From the NCBI GenBank assembly GCA_023383795.1, contig JAHDYJ010000001.1, positions 142,094 through 206,093 on the forward strand: a stretch of DNA of 64,000 nt, in the 5' to 3' direction. Both the position numbers and the translations under genes were made by a program. Every line of letters begins with the position of its first letter. Positions within the stretch are counted from its first letter, which is position 1. A model generated the notes under the pieces. It ran no database searches. It saw nothing but the letters and a program-made list of their open reading frames with translations, and was not told where the DNA came from. The stretch comes from Burkholderiales bacterium (GTDB lineage: Bacteria > Pseudomonadota > Gammaproteobacteria > Burkholderiales > SG8-39). Of the stretch, positions 36,096 to 43,599 are shown in pieces.

Positions 36096-36461
36096 TCAGC
36101 CGGTCTCGAGCCAGTCGAGCGCCGCGGCCCGATCGGCGGTGTCGAAGGTGCGGATCTCGGCGCTCACGAAGTGATTCGCGATCTTCGGCGCCACGGCGAG
36201 GACGGCGCTGTCCGAAACGACGGCGATGCGCCGGATCTTCCGATGGTGGTCGCGCACGAACCGCAGGTGCGACAGCAGGGCGGCGAAATCGTCCCAGCCC
36301 GGAAACTTCGCCGCGTGGATCAAGAGGCCGTTCAGCCCGCCGTGCTCCTCGATGTAGGGGTCGACGACCGCCGCTAGGGCGCCGAAGTCGGCAGCCTCGA
36401 GCTTCCCCTTCGGCTCGAGGGTCAGAATCCCCCGATCTCGCAGCAGCTCGTGTTGGATCAT
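36096..36461 (-). CDS. SpoIIAA-like (STAS/CRAL-TRIO fold) protein
   Basis: A small protein of 121 residues of the SpoIIAA-like family. It shows the pattern [51 protein letters not shown] across residues 12-60, then [17 protein letters not shown] and [18 protein letters not shown]. No STAS phosphoserine motif is obvious. Relatives are common in stress and transporter neighbourhoods, but their role is unknown. It is the first gene of the nrf operon, 15 bases before nrfH, and starts 86 bases from operator copy B. Confidence 0.82.
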   Translation of the reverse strand: MIQHELLRDRGILTLEPKGKLEAADFGALAAVVDPYIEEHGGLNGLLIHAAKFPGWDDFAALLSHLRFVRDHHRKIRRIAVVSDSAVLAVAPKIANHFVSAEIRTFDTADRAAALDWLETG

Positions 36462-36510
36462 GTCCGGAGATCTTCCGACCCATTCAACGGGAGTCCGCAG
36501 AAACCCTCGC

Positions 36511-36534
36511 CGGCAGGACAGATTATGCCTGCCG
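36511..36534. promoter_or_regulatory. Inverted repeat over the nrf -10 region
   Basis: CGGCAGG and CCTGCCG flank 10 bases that contain, on the minus strand, the proposed -10 CATAAT of the SpoIIAA-nrfHA promoter. A perfect 7-bp inverted repeat over a -10 is a typical place for a repressor. No binding protein is identified. Confidence 0.4.
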
Positions 36535-36549
36535 CCGCCTAACCTCGAA
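36522..36549 (-). promoter_or_regulatory. Predicted promoter of the SpoIIAA-nrfHA operon
   Basis: On the minus strand a -35-like TTCGAG (36549-36544) is followed by a 16-base spacer and CATAAT (36527-36522). The -35 abuts operator copy B exactly as in the plus-strand promoters. The ATG of the first gene is at 36461. Confidence 0.5.
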
Positions 36550-36567
36550 TCCGACCAAAGTAGGATT
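36548..36567. promoter_or_regulatory. Operator copy B between pflB and the nrf operon
   Basis: AATCCGACCAAAGTAGGATT, identical to copy A. On the plus strand it abuts TTGCCG (36567-36572), 16 bases, and TACCGT (36589-36594), with pflB starting at 36626. On the minus strand it abuts TTCGAG, 16 bases and CATAAT. One palindrome therefore appears to serve two divergent promoters. Confidence 0.7.
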
Positions 36568-36625
36568 TGCCGCGCCTCGGGCCGGGACTACCGTTTCGAA
36601 AATCCTGGACCGAACGGAGGGCGAG

Positions 36626-38881
36626 ATGGCGGCCAACCCGAAGCACGAGAGCACGCAGCAGGAGACGGCGTGGCGCGGATTCGCACCCGGCTCCTGGCAG
36701 ACCCGCGTCAACGTACGCGAGTTCATCCAGCGCAACTACAGCCCGTACGAAGGCGACGGCAGCTTCCTGCAGGGCGCCACCGAGCGCACGCGCGGCATCT
36801 GGCAGACGCTGCAGCCGCTCCTCGCCAAGGAACGCGAGAAGGGCATCCTCGACGTTTCGCAGGTGCCGTCCGGCATCCTCGCGCACGCGCCGGGCTACAT
36901 CGACAAGGACCGAGAGATCATCGTCGGCCTGCAGACCGACGCGCCGCTGAAGCGCGCCATCATGCCCTTCGGCGGCTGGCGCGTGGTGGCCTCGAGCCTG
37001 GAGGCGTACGGCTACAAACCCGACCCGGCGCTCGGCGAGATCTTCACCAAGTATCGCAAGACGCACAACGACGGCGTCTTCGACGCCTACACAGCGGACA
37101 TCCGGAAGGCGCGCTCGTCGGGGGTGGTCACCGGCCTGCCCGACGCCTACGGCCGCGGCCGCATCATCGGAGACTACCGCCGGATCGCGCTCTACGGCGT
37201 GGATTTCCTCGTCGCCGACAAGCAGCGCGAGAAACAAGAGCTGGACGACCGTCTCTCGACCGAGGACGTGATCCGCCTGCGCGAGGAGCTCGCCGAGCAG
37301 ATCCGCTCGCTCAAGGAACTGAAGGAGATGGGCAAGCGCTACGGATTCGACATCTCCGGCCCGGCCACGAACGCGCGCGAGGCGGTGCAGTGGACCTACT
37401 TCGGCTATCTCGCGGCCATCAAGCAGCAGAACGGCGCGGCGATGTCGGCCGGGCGCTTGTCCAGCTTCTGGGACATCTACTTCGAGCGCGACCTGCGCGA
37501 AGGGACGCTCACCGAGTCGCAGGCGCAGGAGATCGTCGACGACCTCGTGATCAAGTGGCGCATCGTGCGCTTCCTGCGCGCGCCGGAGTACAACCAGCTC
37601 TTCTCCGGGGACCCGGTCTGGGTCACCGAGGTGGTGGGCGGGATGGGCGAGGACGGCCGCACGCTCGTCACCAAGAGCGCGTTCCGCATGCTGAACACCC
37701 TGTACAACCTCGGTCCGGCGCCCGAACCCAATCTGACCGTGTTCTGGTCGCCGCGGCTGCCCGAGGGGTTCAAGCGCTTCGCGACCAAGGCGTCGATCGA
37801 CACGAGCTCCATTCAGTACGAGTCCGACGACCTGATGCGGCCGAAGTGGGGCGACGACTGCGGCATCGCCTGCTGCGTTTCGGCGATGCGGCTCGGCAAG
37901 CAGATGCAGTTCTTCGGCGCGCGCGTGAATCTGCCGAAGACGCTGCTCTACGCGCTGAACGGCGGCCGCGACGAGGTGAGCGGCGAGCAGATCGGGCCTA
38001 GGCTCGCTCCGATCACGGCCGCCGTGCTCGACTACGACGAGGTGATGGGTCGTCTCGACCCGATGATGGACTGGCTCGCGAAGACCTACGTCAACGCGCT
38101 CAACATCATCCACTACATGCACGACAAGTACTGCTACGAGGCGATCGAGATGGCGCTGCACGACCGCGACATCCTGCGCACGCTCGCCTGCGGCATCGCC
38201 GGACTCTCGCACGCCGCCGACAGCCTCTCGGCGATCAAGTACGCCAAGGTGCGGCCGGTGCGCGACGAGCGCGGGCTCATGGTCGACTTCAAGATCGAGG
38301 GCGAGTTCCCGTGCTACGGCAACAACGAGGACCGCGCAGACGAGCTCGCCAGGATGCTCGTCTCCAAGATGATGAACAAGATCCGCATGTACCCGAGCTA
38401 CCGCAACGCGGTCCACACCCAGTCGGTGCTCACCATCACGTCGAACGTCGTCTACGGCAAGGCGACCGGCAACACGCCCGACGGCCGCAAGAAAGGCGAG
38501 CCCTTTGCGCCCGGCGCGAACCCCTCGAACGGGCGCGACACGCACGGCGCGCTCGCGGCCCTGATGTCGGTCGCCAAGATCCCCTACGACGACGCCGAGG
38601 ACGGCATCTCGCTCACGCTGTCGCTGGTGCCCACGGCGCTCGGCAGCGAGGCCGACCGGATCACGCGCGGCGCCAACGCGCTGGACGCCTACTTCTCGAG
38701 CGGCGGCTTCCACGTCAATGTCAACGTGTTGAACCGCGAGACGCTGCAGGACGCGATGGCGCACCCGGAGAAGTATCCGCAGCTCACCGTCCGCGTGTCC
38801 GGCTACGCGGTGAACTTCGTCAAGCTGACCAAGGAGCAGCAGCTCGACGTCATCAACCGCACGTTCCACGGCGCGATGTAG
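36626..38881 (+). CDS. pflB: Pyruvate formate-lyase (formate C-acetyltransferase)
   Basis: A glycyl-radical enzyme of 751 residues that splits pyruvate with CoA to acetyl-CoA and formate without oxygen. The adjacent catalytic cysteines are C416-C417 in [11 protein letters not shown], and the radical glycine is G726 in [16 protein letters not shown]- and [36 protein letters not shown] regions match true PFL rather than glycerol or choline lyases. Length and spacing equal those of the E. coli enzyme. The start at 36626 follows ACGGAGGG. The activase is 8 bases downstream. The enzyme is destroyed by oxygen, so anoxic expression is expected. Confidence 0.95.
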   Translation: MAANPKHESTQQETAWRGFAPGSWQTRVNVREFIQRNYSPYEGDGSFLQGATERTRGIWQTLQPLLAKEREKGILDVSQVPSGILAHAPGYIDKDREIIVGLQTDAPLKRAIMPFGGWRVVASSLEAYGYKPDPALGEIFTKYRKTHNDGVFDAYTADIRKARSSGVVTGLPDAYGRGRIIGDYRRIALYGVDFLVADKQREKQELDDRLSTEDVIRLREELAEQIRSLKELKEMGKRYGFDISGPATNAREAVQWTYFGYLAAIKQQNGAAMSAGRLSSFWDIYFERDLREGTLTESQAQEIVDDLVIKWRIVRFLRAPEYNQLFSGDPVWVTEVVGGMGEDGRTLVTKSAFRMLNTLYNLGPAPEPNLTVFWSPRLPEGFKRFATKASIDTSSIQYESDDLMRPKWGDDCGIACCVSAMRLGKQMQFFGARVNLPKTLLYALNGGRDEVSGEQIGPRLAPITAAVLDYDEVMGRLDPMMDWLAKTYVNALNIIHYMHDKYCYEAIEMALHDRDILRTLACGIAGLSHAADSLSAIKYAKVRPVRDERGLMVDFKIEGEFPCYGNNEDRADELARMLVSKMMNKIRMYPSYRNAVHTQSVLTITSNVVYGKATGNTPDGRKKGEPFAPGANPSNGRDTHGALAALMSVAKIPYDDAEDGISLTLSLVPTALGSEADRITRGANALDAYFSSGGFHVNVNVLNRETLQDAMAHPEKYPQLTVRVSGYAVNFVKLTKEQQLDVINRTFHGAM

Positions 38882-38889
38882 GGGGCGCC

Positions 38890-39747
38890 ATGAGCGAGCC
38901 GGCTGTCGGCAGCCGCTACCAGCTGTACGTCGCGAAGGCGGGCGCGCAGGAAAGCAAGGCGGCGCGCGACTACTATGCGATCCATCCGGGCGACGTCGAG
39001 GAGGTCCGGGACGCGGAGGATCTCGTCGGCTACGTCCACTCGTACGAGGTCGGCAGCACGGTGGACGGTCCGGGCATCCGCTTCGTCGCCTTCCTCACCG
39101 GCTGCCTGCTGCGCTGCCAGTACTGCCACAACCCCGACACCTGGCACAAGCACAACGGCCACCCTGTGACCGTATCGCGCGCGATGTGGCGGATCGGCCA
39201 GTACGCCCAGGTGCTCAAGATCAGCCAGGGCGGCATCACGCTCTCCGGCGGCGAGCCGATGGTGCAGCGGCCGTTCGTGACGCGGATCTTCCGCCGCTGC
39301 AAGGCACTCGGCCTGCACACCTGCATGGACACGTCGGGCCGCCTGGGCGACAAGTTCACCGACGCCGAGCTGATGGACATCGACCTCAACCTGCTCGACA
39401 TCAAGTCCGGCGACCCGGCGATCTACGAAAAGGTCACGCGCCAGCCCCTGCAGCCGACCCTCGACTACGCGCGGCGCCTGTCGTCGCTCGGGCGGCCGAC
39501 GTGGATCCGCTTCGTGCTGGTGCCGGGCCTCACCGACGGCCACGACAACGTCGAGAAAGTGGCAGACATCGCGGCCGGTCTCGCGTCCGTCGAGCGCGTG
39601 GAGATCCTGCGCTTCCATCAGATGGGGCGGGACAAGTGGCACAAGCTCGGCCTCGAGTACCCGCTCGACAACGTCGCGCCGCCCGATGCGGAGCTCACCG
39701 AACGCGTGCGCGGACAGTTTCGCAGCCGCGGGCTGACCGTCTACTGA
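38890..39747 (+). CDS. pflA: Pyruvate formate-lyase activating enzyme
   Basis: A radical-SAM enzyme of 285 residues that installs the glycyl radical on PFL. The iron-sulfur motif C-x3-C-x2-C is C72, C76, C79 in GCLLRCQYCHNPDTW. GGITLSGGEPMVQ, MDTSG and LLDIKSGDPAIYEKVTRQ follow in the family order, and it ends with FHQMGRDKWHKLGLEYPL. About 45 extra residues precede the usual start (SYEVGSTVDGPGIRFV), possibly an extension or a start further in. It overlaps the pfl transcript closely, with an 8-base gap. Confidence 0.93.
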   Translation: MSEPAVGSRYQLYVAKAGAQESKAARDYYAIHPGDVEEVRDAEDLVGYVHSYEVGSTVDGPGIRFVAFLTGCLLRCQYCHNPDTWHKHNGHPVTVSRAMWRIGQYAQVLKISQGGITLSGGEPMVQRPFVTRIFRRCKALGLHTCMDTSGRLGDKFTDAELMDIDLNLLDIKSGDPAIYEKVTRQPLQPTLDYARRLSSLGRPTWIRFVLVPGLTDGHDNVEKVADIAAGLASVERVEILRFHQMGRDKWHKLGLEYPLDNVAPPDAELTERVRGQFRSRGLTVY

Positions 39748-39772
39748 GAAGAGACAAAGAGAGGGAGGGCAC

Positions 39773-41359
39773 GTGGAATTCGTCAGGACGTTGCTCGAGC
39801 AGCAGCCGCTGATGGCGCTGTTTCTCACCGTTGCCATCGGCTACCTGGTCGGCGAGATCAACGTCAAGGGCTTCTCCCTCGGCGTCGGCGCAGTGCTCTT
39901 CGTCGCGCTGTTCATGGGCTGGCTCGCGCCCAAGTCCGCGCCGGCGCCGATGGTCGGCACGCTCGGTCTTGCCCTGTTTCTCTACGCCGTGGGGGTGCAG
40001 TACGGCAAGCAGTTCTTCATCGGTCTCACGAGCGCCGCCGGGCGCAGGGCCAACCTGATGGCGCTCATCGGCGTGCTGCTCGCCGGCGTGGTGAGCATCG
40101 CCTTCGTGAAGGCCATGGACCTCAAGCTCGGCTACGCGCTCGGGCTCTTCGCGGGCTCGGGGACCAGCACGCCGACACTGCAGGCCGCGATCGCGACGCT
40201 CGGCAACGACGATCCCGCAGTGGGCTACTCGGTCGCCTACCCGTTCGGCGTGGCGGGTCCGATCCTGCTGCTCTACATCTTCTTCATGGTGCTCAAGCCT
40301 AAGGTCGAAGCGTCGGCCGCGGCCGGGCTCTCGCTCCTCGAGATCGCGCTGCGCAATCCCGAGCTGCACGGCAAGTCCCTGGCGGAGGTGAGCGCGCGGC
40401 TGCCCGCCGGCATGCAGATCGTGGCGCTGCGCCGCGAGCATCGCAACGAGCCCGCCTCCCCCGGCATGGTGGTCGCGGAGGGCGACGTCGTGCTCGTGAC
40501 CGGACCGAGCGCCGAAGCGCTCCAGGAGGTCGCCAAGTCGCTCGGCGAGGCTGCGCCCGGCCGAGTGGTGAAGGACCGCCGCGACCTGGACTACCTGCGG
40601 GTCTTCGCCTCGCGCGGGCCGGTCGTCGGCCGACGCCTTGCCGACCTGGATCTCCCCGGGCAGAAGGCCGCCATCGTCGTCCAGGTGCGGCGCGGCGATG
40701 CCGACATCTCGCCGCGCCCCGACCTGGTGCTCGAGTTCGGCGACCGCGTCGGCGTTCTCGCGCATCGCGACGATTTCCCGGCGCTGCGCAGGTTCTTCGG
40801 CGACTCGATCAAGGGCACCGCCGAGTTCAGCTACATCTCGATCGGGCTCGGGATGGCGATCGGGTTCCTCGTCGGCGCCATCCAGATCCCACTACCCGCC
40901 ATCGGCAAGCTTTCGGTCGGGCTCGCCGGCGTTCTGATCGCGGCGCTCGTGCTCGGCAACATGCGCCGCACGGGCGGCCTGAACTGGACCATTCCGCTGT
41001 CCGCAAACCTCGTGATGCGCAACCTCGGCCTCACGCTCTTTCTCGCGCAGGTGGGGATGGCCTCGGGGCCGAAGTTCGCCGCCACCGTAGCCGAGACCGG
41101 CCTGCTGATGCTCGGGCTCGGCGCGCTCGTGCTCATCGCACTGGTGTTGCCCATCCTGCTGATGGGGCTGTTCCTCTACAGGATGCCCTACGACGAGGTG
41201 GCGGGCATCGTCGCGGGCGCGTGCGGGAACCCGGCGATCCTCGCCTACGCCAACAAGCTCGCCCCGACGGAGCGGCCAGACATCGGCTACGCGATGATCT
41301 TCCCGGGGATGACGATCGTGAAGATCCTGTTCGTGGACATCGTCCCGGCCCTCCTATGA
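39773..41359 (+). CDS. AspT/YidE/YbjL-type transporter
   Basis: A membrane protein of 528 residues with two five-helix halves, each an AspT/YidE/YbjL duplication domain, around a central TrkA-C (RCK_C) region at about 190-310 (LAEVSARLPAGMQIVALRREHR, VVAEGDVVLVTGPSAEALQEV). The conserved LFAGSGTSTPTLQAAIATLGNDDPAVGYSVAYPFGVAGP and GACGNPAILAYANK mark the family. Members include the aspartate-alanine exchanger AspT and the succinate exporter SucE. In the pfl operon, export of succinate or another fermentation acid is a reasonable guess. The start is GTG 39773 behind GAGGGAGGG. Confidence 0.85.
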   Translation: MEFVRTLLEQQPLMALFLTVAIGYLVGEINVKGFSLGVGAVLFVALFMGWLAPKSAPAPMVGTLGLALFLYAVGVQYGKQFFIGLTSAAGRRANLMALIGVLLAGVVSIAFVKAMDLKLGYALGLFAGSGTSTPTLQAAIATLGNDDPAVGYSVAYPFGVAGPILLLYIFFMVLKPKVEASAAAGLSLLEIALRNPELHGKSLAEVSARLPAGMQIVALRREHRNEPASPGMVVAEGDVVLVTGPSAEALQEVAKSLGEAAPGRVVKDRRDLDYLRVFASRGPVVGRRLADLDLPGQKAAIVVQVRRGDADISPRPDLVLEFGDRVGVLAHRDDFPALRRFFGDSIKGTAEFSYISIGLGMAIGFLVGAIQIPLPAIGKLSVGLAGVLIAALVLGNMRRTGGLNWTIPLSANLVMRNLGLTLFLAQVGMASGPKFAATVAETGLLMLGLGALVLIALVLPILLMGLFLYRMPYDEVAGIVAGACGNPAILAYANKLAPTERPDIGYAMIFPGMTIVKILFVDIVPALL

Positions 41360-41736
41360 GGACCGTGTTCATCGTCGACACCGACGCATCGGTGCGAAGC
41401 GGCCTCGCGCGACTCGTGGCCTCGGCCGACCTCGTGCCGAGGGCTTGCGAGAGCGTCCTCGCATTCATCCGGGAGTCGCGCGAAACGAAGACGGCCTGCG
41501 CGGTGCTCGACGTTTCCGACCTGTTCCAGTGCGAGCCGGAGATCTGGGTGCAGCTCCAGGTCGCCGCGGCAGCGGTGCCCGTGATCGCGGTGTCGACGCG
41601 CGACGATGCCGCAACGCGGCGCATCGCGCGTGCGCTCGGCGCGCAGGCGTTCTTCCGCAAGCCGGTGGACGCCGCGGCACTCCTCGACTCGATCGACTGG
41701 GTGATGCGCGCCGAGGCGCCGGGCCGGCCGCACTGA
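41356..41736 (+). CDS. Single-domain response regulator (REC only)
   Basis: A receiver domain of 126 residues with no output domain. It has FIVDTDASVRS at the N-terminus, the phospho-acceptor D52 in AVLDVSD, and the lysine in FFRKPVD. It resembles the receiver of FixJ-type regulators. Its ATG overlaps the TGA of the transporter gene (ATGA), so it belongs to the pfl operon. It could exchange phosphate with the fused histidine kinase encoded 2 kb downstream; this is inference. Confidence 0.83.
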   Translation: MRTVFIVDTDASVRSGLARLVASADLVPRACESVLAFIRESRETKTACAVLDVSDLFQCEPEIWVQLQVAAAAVPVIAVSTRDDAATRRIARALGAQAFFRKPVDAAALLDSIDWVMRAEAPGRPH

Positions 41737-41824
41737 CCGGCGCCTTCCCGTCGGAATAAGGGGCAAGCTCATCGTGTTCTCCGCTCAAGGCCGAAGTCTC
41801 CACCCACGCAAGGAAGATCCGCGC

Positions 41825-42010
41825 ATGTCGCGTCACGCACCGTGCGGCATTGGGGCCGCGCTCGCGGCGGCGCTGGTCCTGATCGTTCTCACCGGTTGCG
41901 CCGCGGGTCCCAGCTCGGGCCAGGCGGTCGAGTGGGTCGTGTGGCAGGAAGCCGAAAAGAAGCGCCTCGACGACATGGGCTTCCCGCAATACAACGACGG
42001 CGGGAACTAG
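41825..42010 (+). CDS. Small lipoprotein
   Basis: A peptide of 61 residues with a lipoprotein signal: basic start, hydrophobic stretch ALAAALVLIVLTGC and a lipobox LTGC, followed by AAGPSSGQAVEWVVWQEAEKKRLDDMGFPQYNDGGN. The mature part would be only about 35 residues and charged. ATG 41825 is chosen because it begins just before the signal. Small lipoproteins with this kind of end are common in beta-proteobacteria, but the function is unknown. Confidence 0.7.
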   Translation: MSRHAPCGIGAALAAALVLIVLTGCAAGPSSGQAVEWVVWQEAEKKRLDDMGFPQYNDGGN

Positions 42011-42117
42011 CCCAGCTTGCCGGTGCATGCCGCGGCGCTCTCGACGCGATCGACGGGGTGACGCGGGTCGAGGGGCCAGGCGCGGCGAGCTGATCTCCGC
42101 GCGCCGCGGCGCTCGTC

Positions 42118-42144
42118 GCGATCGGAGGCTGCTTCTCCGATCGC
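42118..42144 (+). terminator. Perfect 10-bp hairpin before the MFS gene
   Basis: GCGATCGGAG / CTCCGATCGC with the loop GCTGCTT forms a strong stem in the 224-base gap between the lipoprotein and the MFS gene. No T-run follows, so a Rho-dependent end, an mRNA-stabilising hairpin or an operator are all possible. No gene is seen in the rest of the gap. Confidence 0.4.
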
Positions 42145-42234
42145 CGCTGTCCCTTGTGAGTCGAACGCCGTGGCGTCCCGGTCGACCGGGGGTGTCTCGC
42201 GGGCTAGAATCCGCGCTCAGCCCGCTGGAGTCGC

Positions 42235-43599
42235 ATGGTGCGCCGCGTCAACGTTTACGGAGTCGGTAGCCAGGTTTTCGCCGCGGCGACGCCGGAACCT
42301 CACGACCGACGGCGGCTGACGCTGGCGCTCCTTCTCGTCGTCTTCACGCTGAACTTCACCGACCGGCAGATCGTCGCGATCCTGAGCGAGCCGATCAAGC
42401 GCGAGTTCGGGCTGTCGGACGCGCAAGTTGGGCTCCTCTACGGCTTCGCGTTCGCGGTGGTCTATAGCATCGTGGGCATCCCGATCGCGCGGTGGGCGGA
42501 CCGCGCGGACCGGGCGCGGATCATCAACGCATCGCTCGCCCTCTTCAGCCTGATGACCGTCGCCTGCGGGCTTGCTGGCAGCTACTGGCAGCTTCTCCTG
42601 GCGCGGATCGGGGTCGGCGTCGGGGAGGGCGGGACGAACCCGCCGTCGCACTCGCTCATCGCCGATCTCTATCCGGTCGACCGGCGCAGTACCGCCATGG
42701 CCGTGTTTGCGCTGGGGCCGCATGCCGGGATCCTGCTCGGATTCGTGCTCGGCGGCGTCGTCGGACAGCTCTGGGGCTGGCGTGCAGCGCTCATCACGGC
42801 GGGCACGGCGGGGCTTGCCGTTGCGCTCGTGACGAGCCGGTTGCTGAAAGAGCCGCCGCGCGATTCCCACCACGCGGGCACGCCGCGGGGTGCCGCGTCT
42901 CCTCCGGTCCGCGCGAGCCTGCGGGCCATGTTCCGGCATCCCTCGATGCGGCACATGTTCATCGGCGGCGCCGTGGCGAGCATCGCCGCCTACGCGGCGA
43001 TCGGCTGGCTGCCCGCGTTCCTCATCCGCTCGCACGATCTCGGCCCGGCCGCCGCCGGAAGCCTGCTAGCACTTCTCCTCGGCGTGCTCGGCGGAGCCGG
43101 CACGCTGCTCGGCGGTCTCCTCGCCGACCGGCTCGGACAGCGCAATCCGGCCTGGCGGCTGCGCGTGGTCGTCGTCGCGTTTCTCGCCGTCGTGCCCTTC
43201 TGGGCGGCGGCGCTGCTGGCGGAGAAGCTCGCCGCCGCCATCGCCTTCCTGGTCGTGCCGACCGCAGCGCTCGGGGTCTATCTGGGGCCGACGTTCGCGA
43301 TGGTGCAATCGCTGGTCGGGCCGACGATCCGTGCGTTCGCGGCGGCAGTGCTGCTTTTCGTCGGCAGTCTGGTCGGGCTCAGCGCGGGGCCCGTTCTCGT
43401 GGGCGTGCTGAGCGACGTGCTGCGCGCGGCCCATGGCCCCGAATCACTCCGGCTGGCGTTGCTCGTCATCGCACCGCTCTATCTCTGGTCCGCCGCCCAC
43501 TATTTCGTTGCGAGCCGCACTCTTGCGGCCGATCTGCACGCGCATGCCGCGGAGCCGATGGAGGGTGTGCAGCTCGCCAGGCAGGGAGGCAATCCGTGA
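42235..43599 (+). CDS. MFS transporter (Spinster-like)
   Basis: A twelve-helix major facilitator of 454 residues. It begins LLLVVFTLNFTDRQIVAILSEPIKREFGLSDAQVGLLYG, the typical Spinster/OPA-like first helix and loop, followed by PIARWADRADRARI, GVGVGEGGTNPPSHSLIADLYPVDRRSTAMAVF and a central loop before the second half. The substrate is unknown. A TAGAAT hexamer lies at 42205-42210, and GGAG precedes the ATG. Its stop overlaps the start of the sensor kinase (GTGA), so carrier and sensor may be functionally coupled. Confidence 0.87.
   Translation: MVRRVNVYGVGSQVFAAATPEPHDRRRLTLALLLVVFTLNFTDRQIVAILSEPIKREFGLSDAQVGLLYGFAFAVVYSIVGIPIARWADRADRARIINASLALFSLMTVACGLAGSYWQLLLARIGVGVGEGGTNPPSHSLIADLYPVDRRSTAMAVFALGPHAGILLGFVLGGVVGQLWGWRAALITAGTAGLAVALVTSRLLKEPPRDSHHAGTPRGAASPPVRASLRAMFRHPSMRHMFIGGAVASIAAYAAIGWLPAFLIRSHDLGPAAAGSLLALLLGVLGGAGTLLGGLLADRLGQRNPAWRLRVVVVAFLAVVPFWAAALLAEKLAAAIAFLVVPTAALGVYLGPTFAMVQSLVGPTIRAFAAAVLLFVGSLVGLSAGPVLVGVLSDVLRAAHGPESLRLALLVIAPLYLWSAAHYFVASRTLAADLHAHAAEPMEGVQLARQGGNP

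Noticed and set aside
34063..36483. A single 806-residue reading frame that would extend nrfA through nrfH and the SpoIIAA-like gene
   Set aside because: The upstream part is an out-of-frame shadow of nrfH and the SpoIIAA-like gene; the nrfA start at 35547 has a strong AGGAGGAG site and a proper N-terminal helix.
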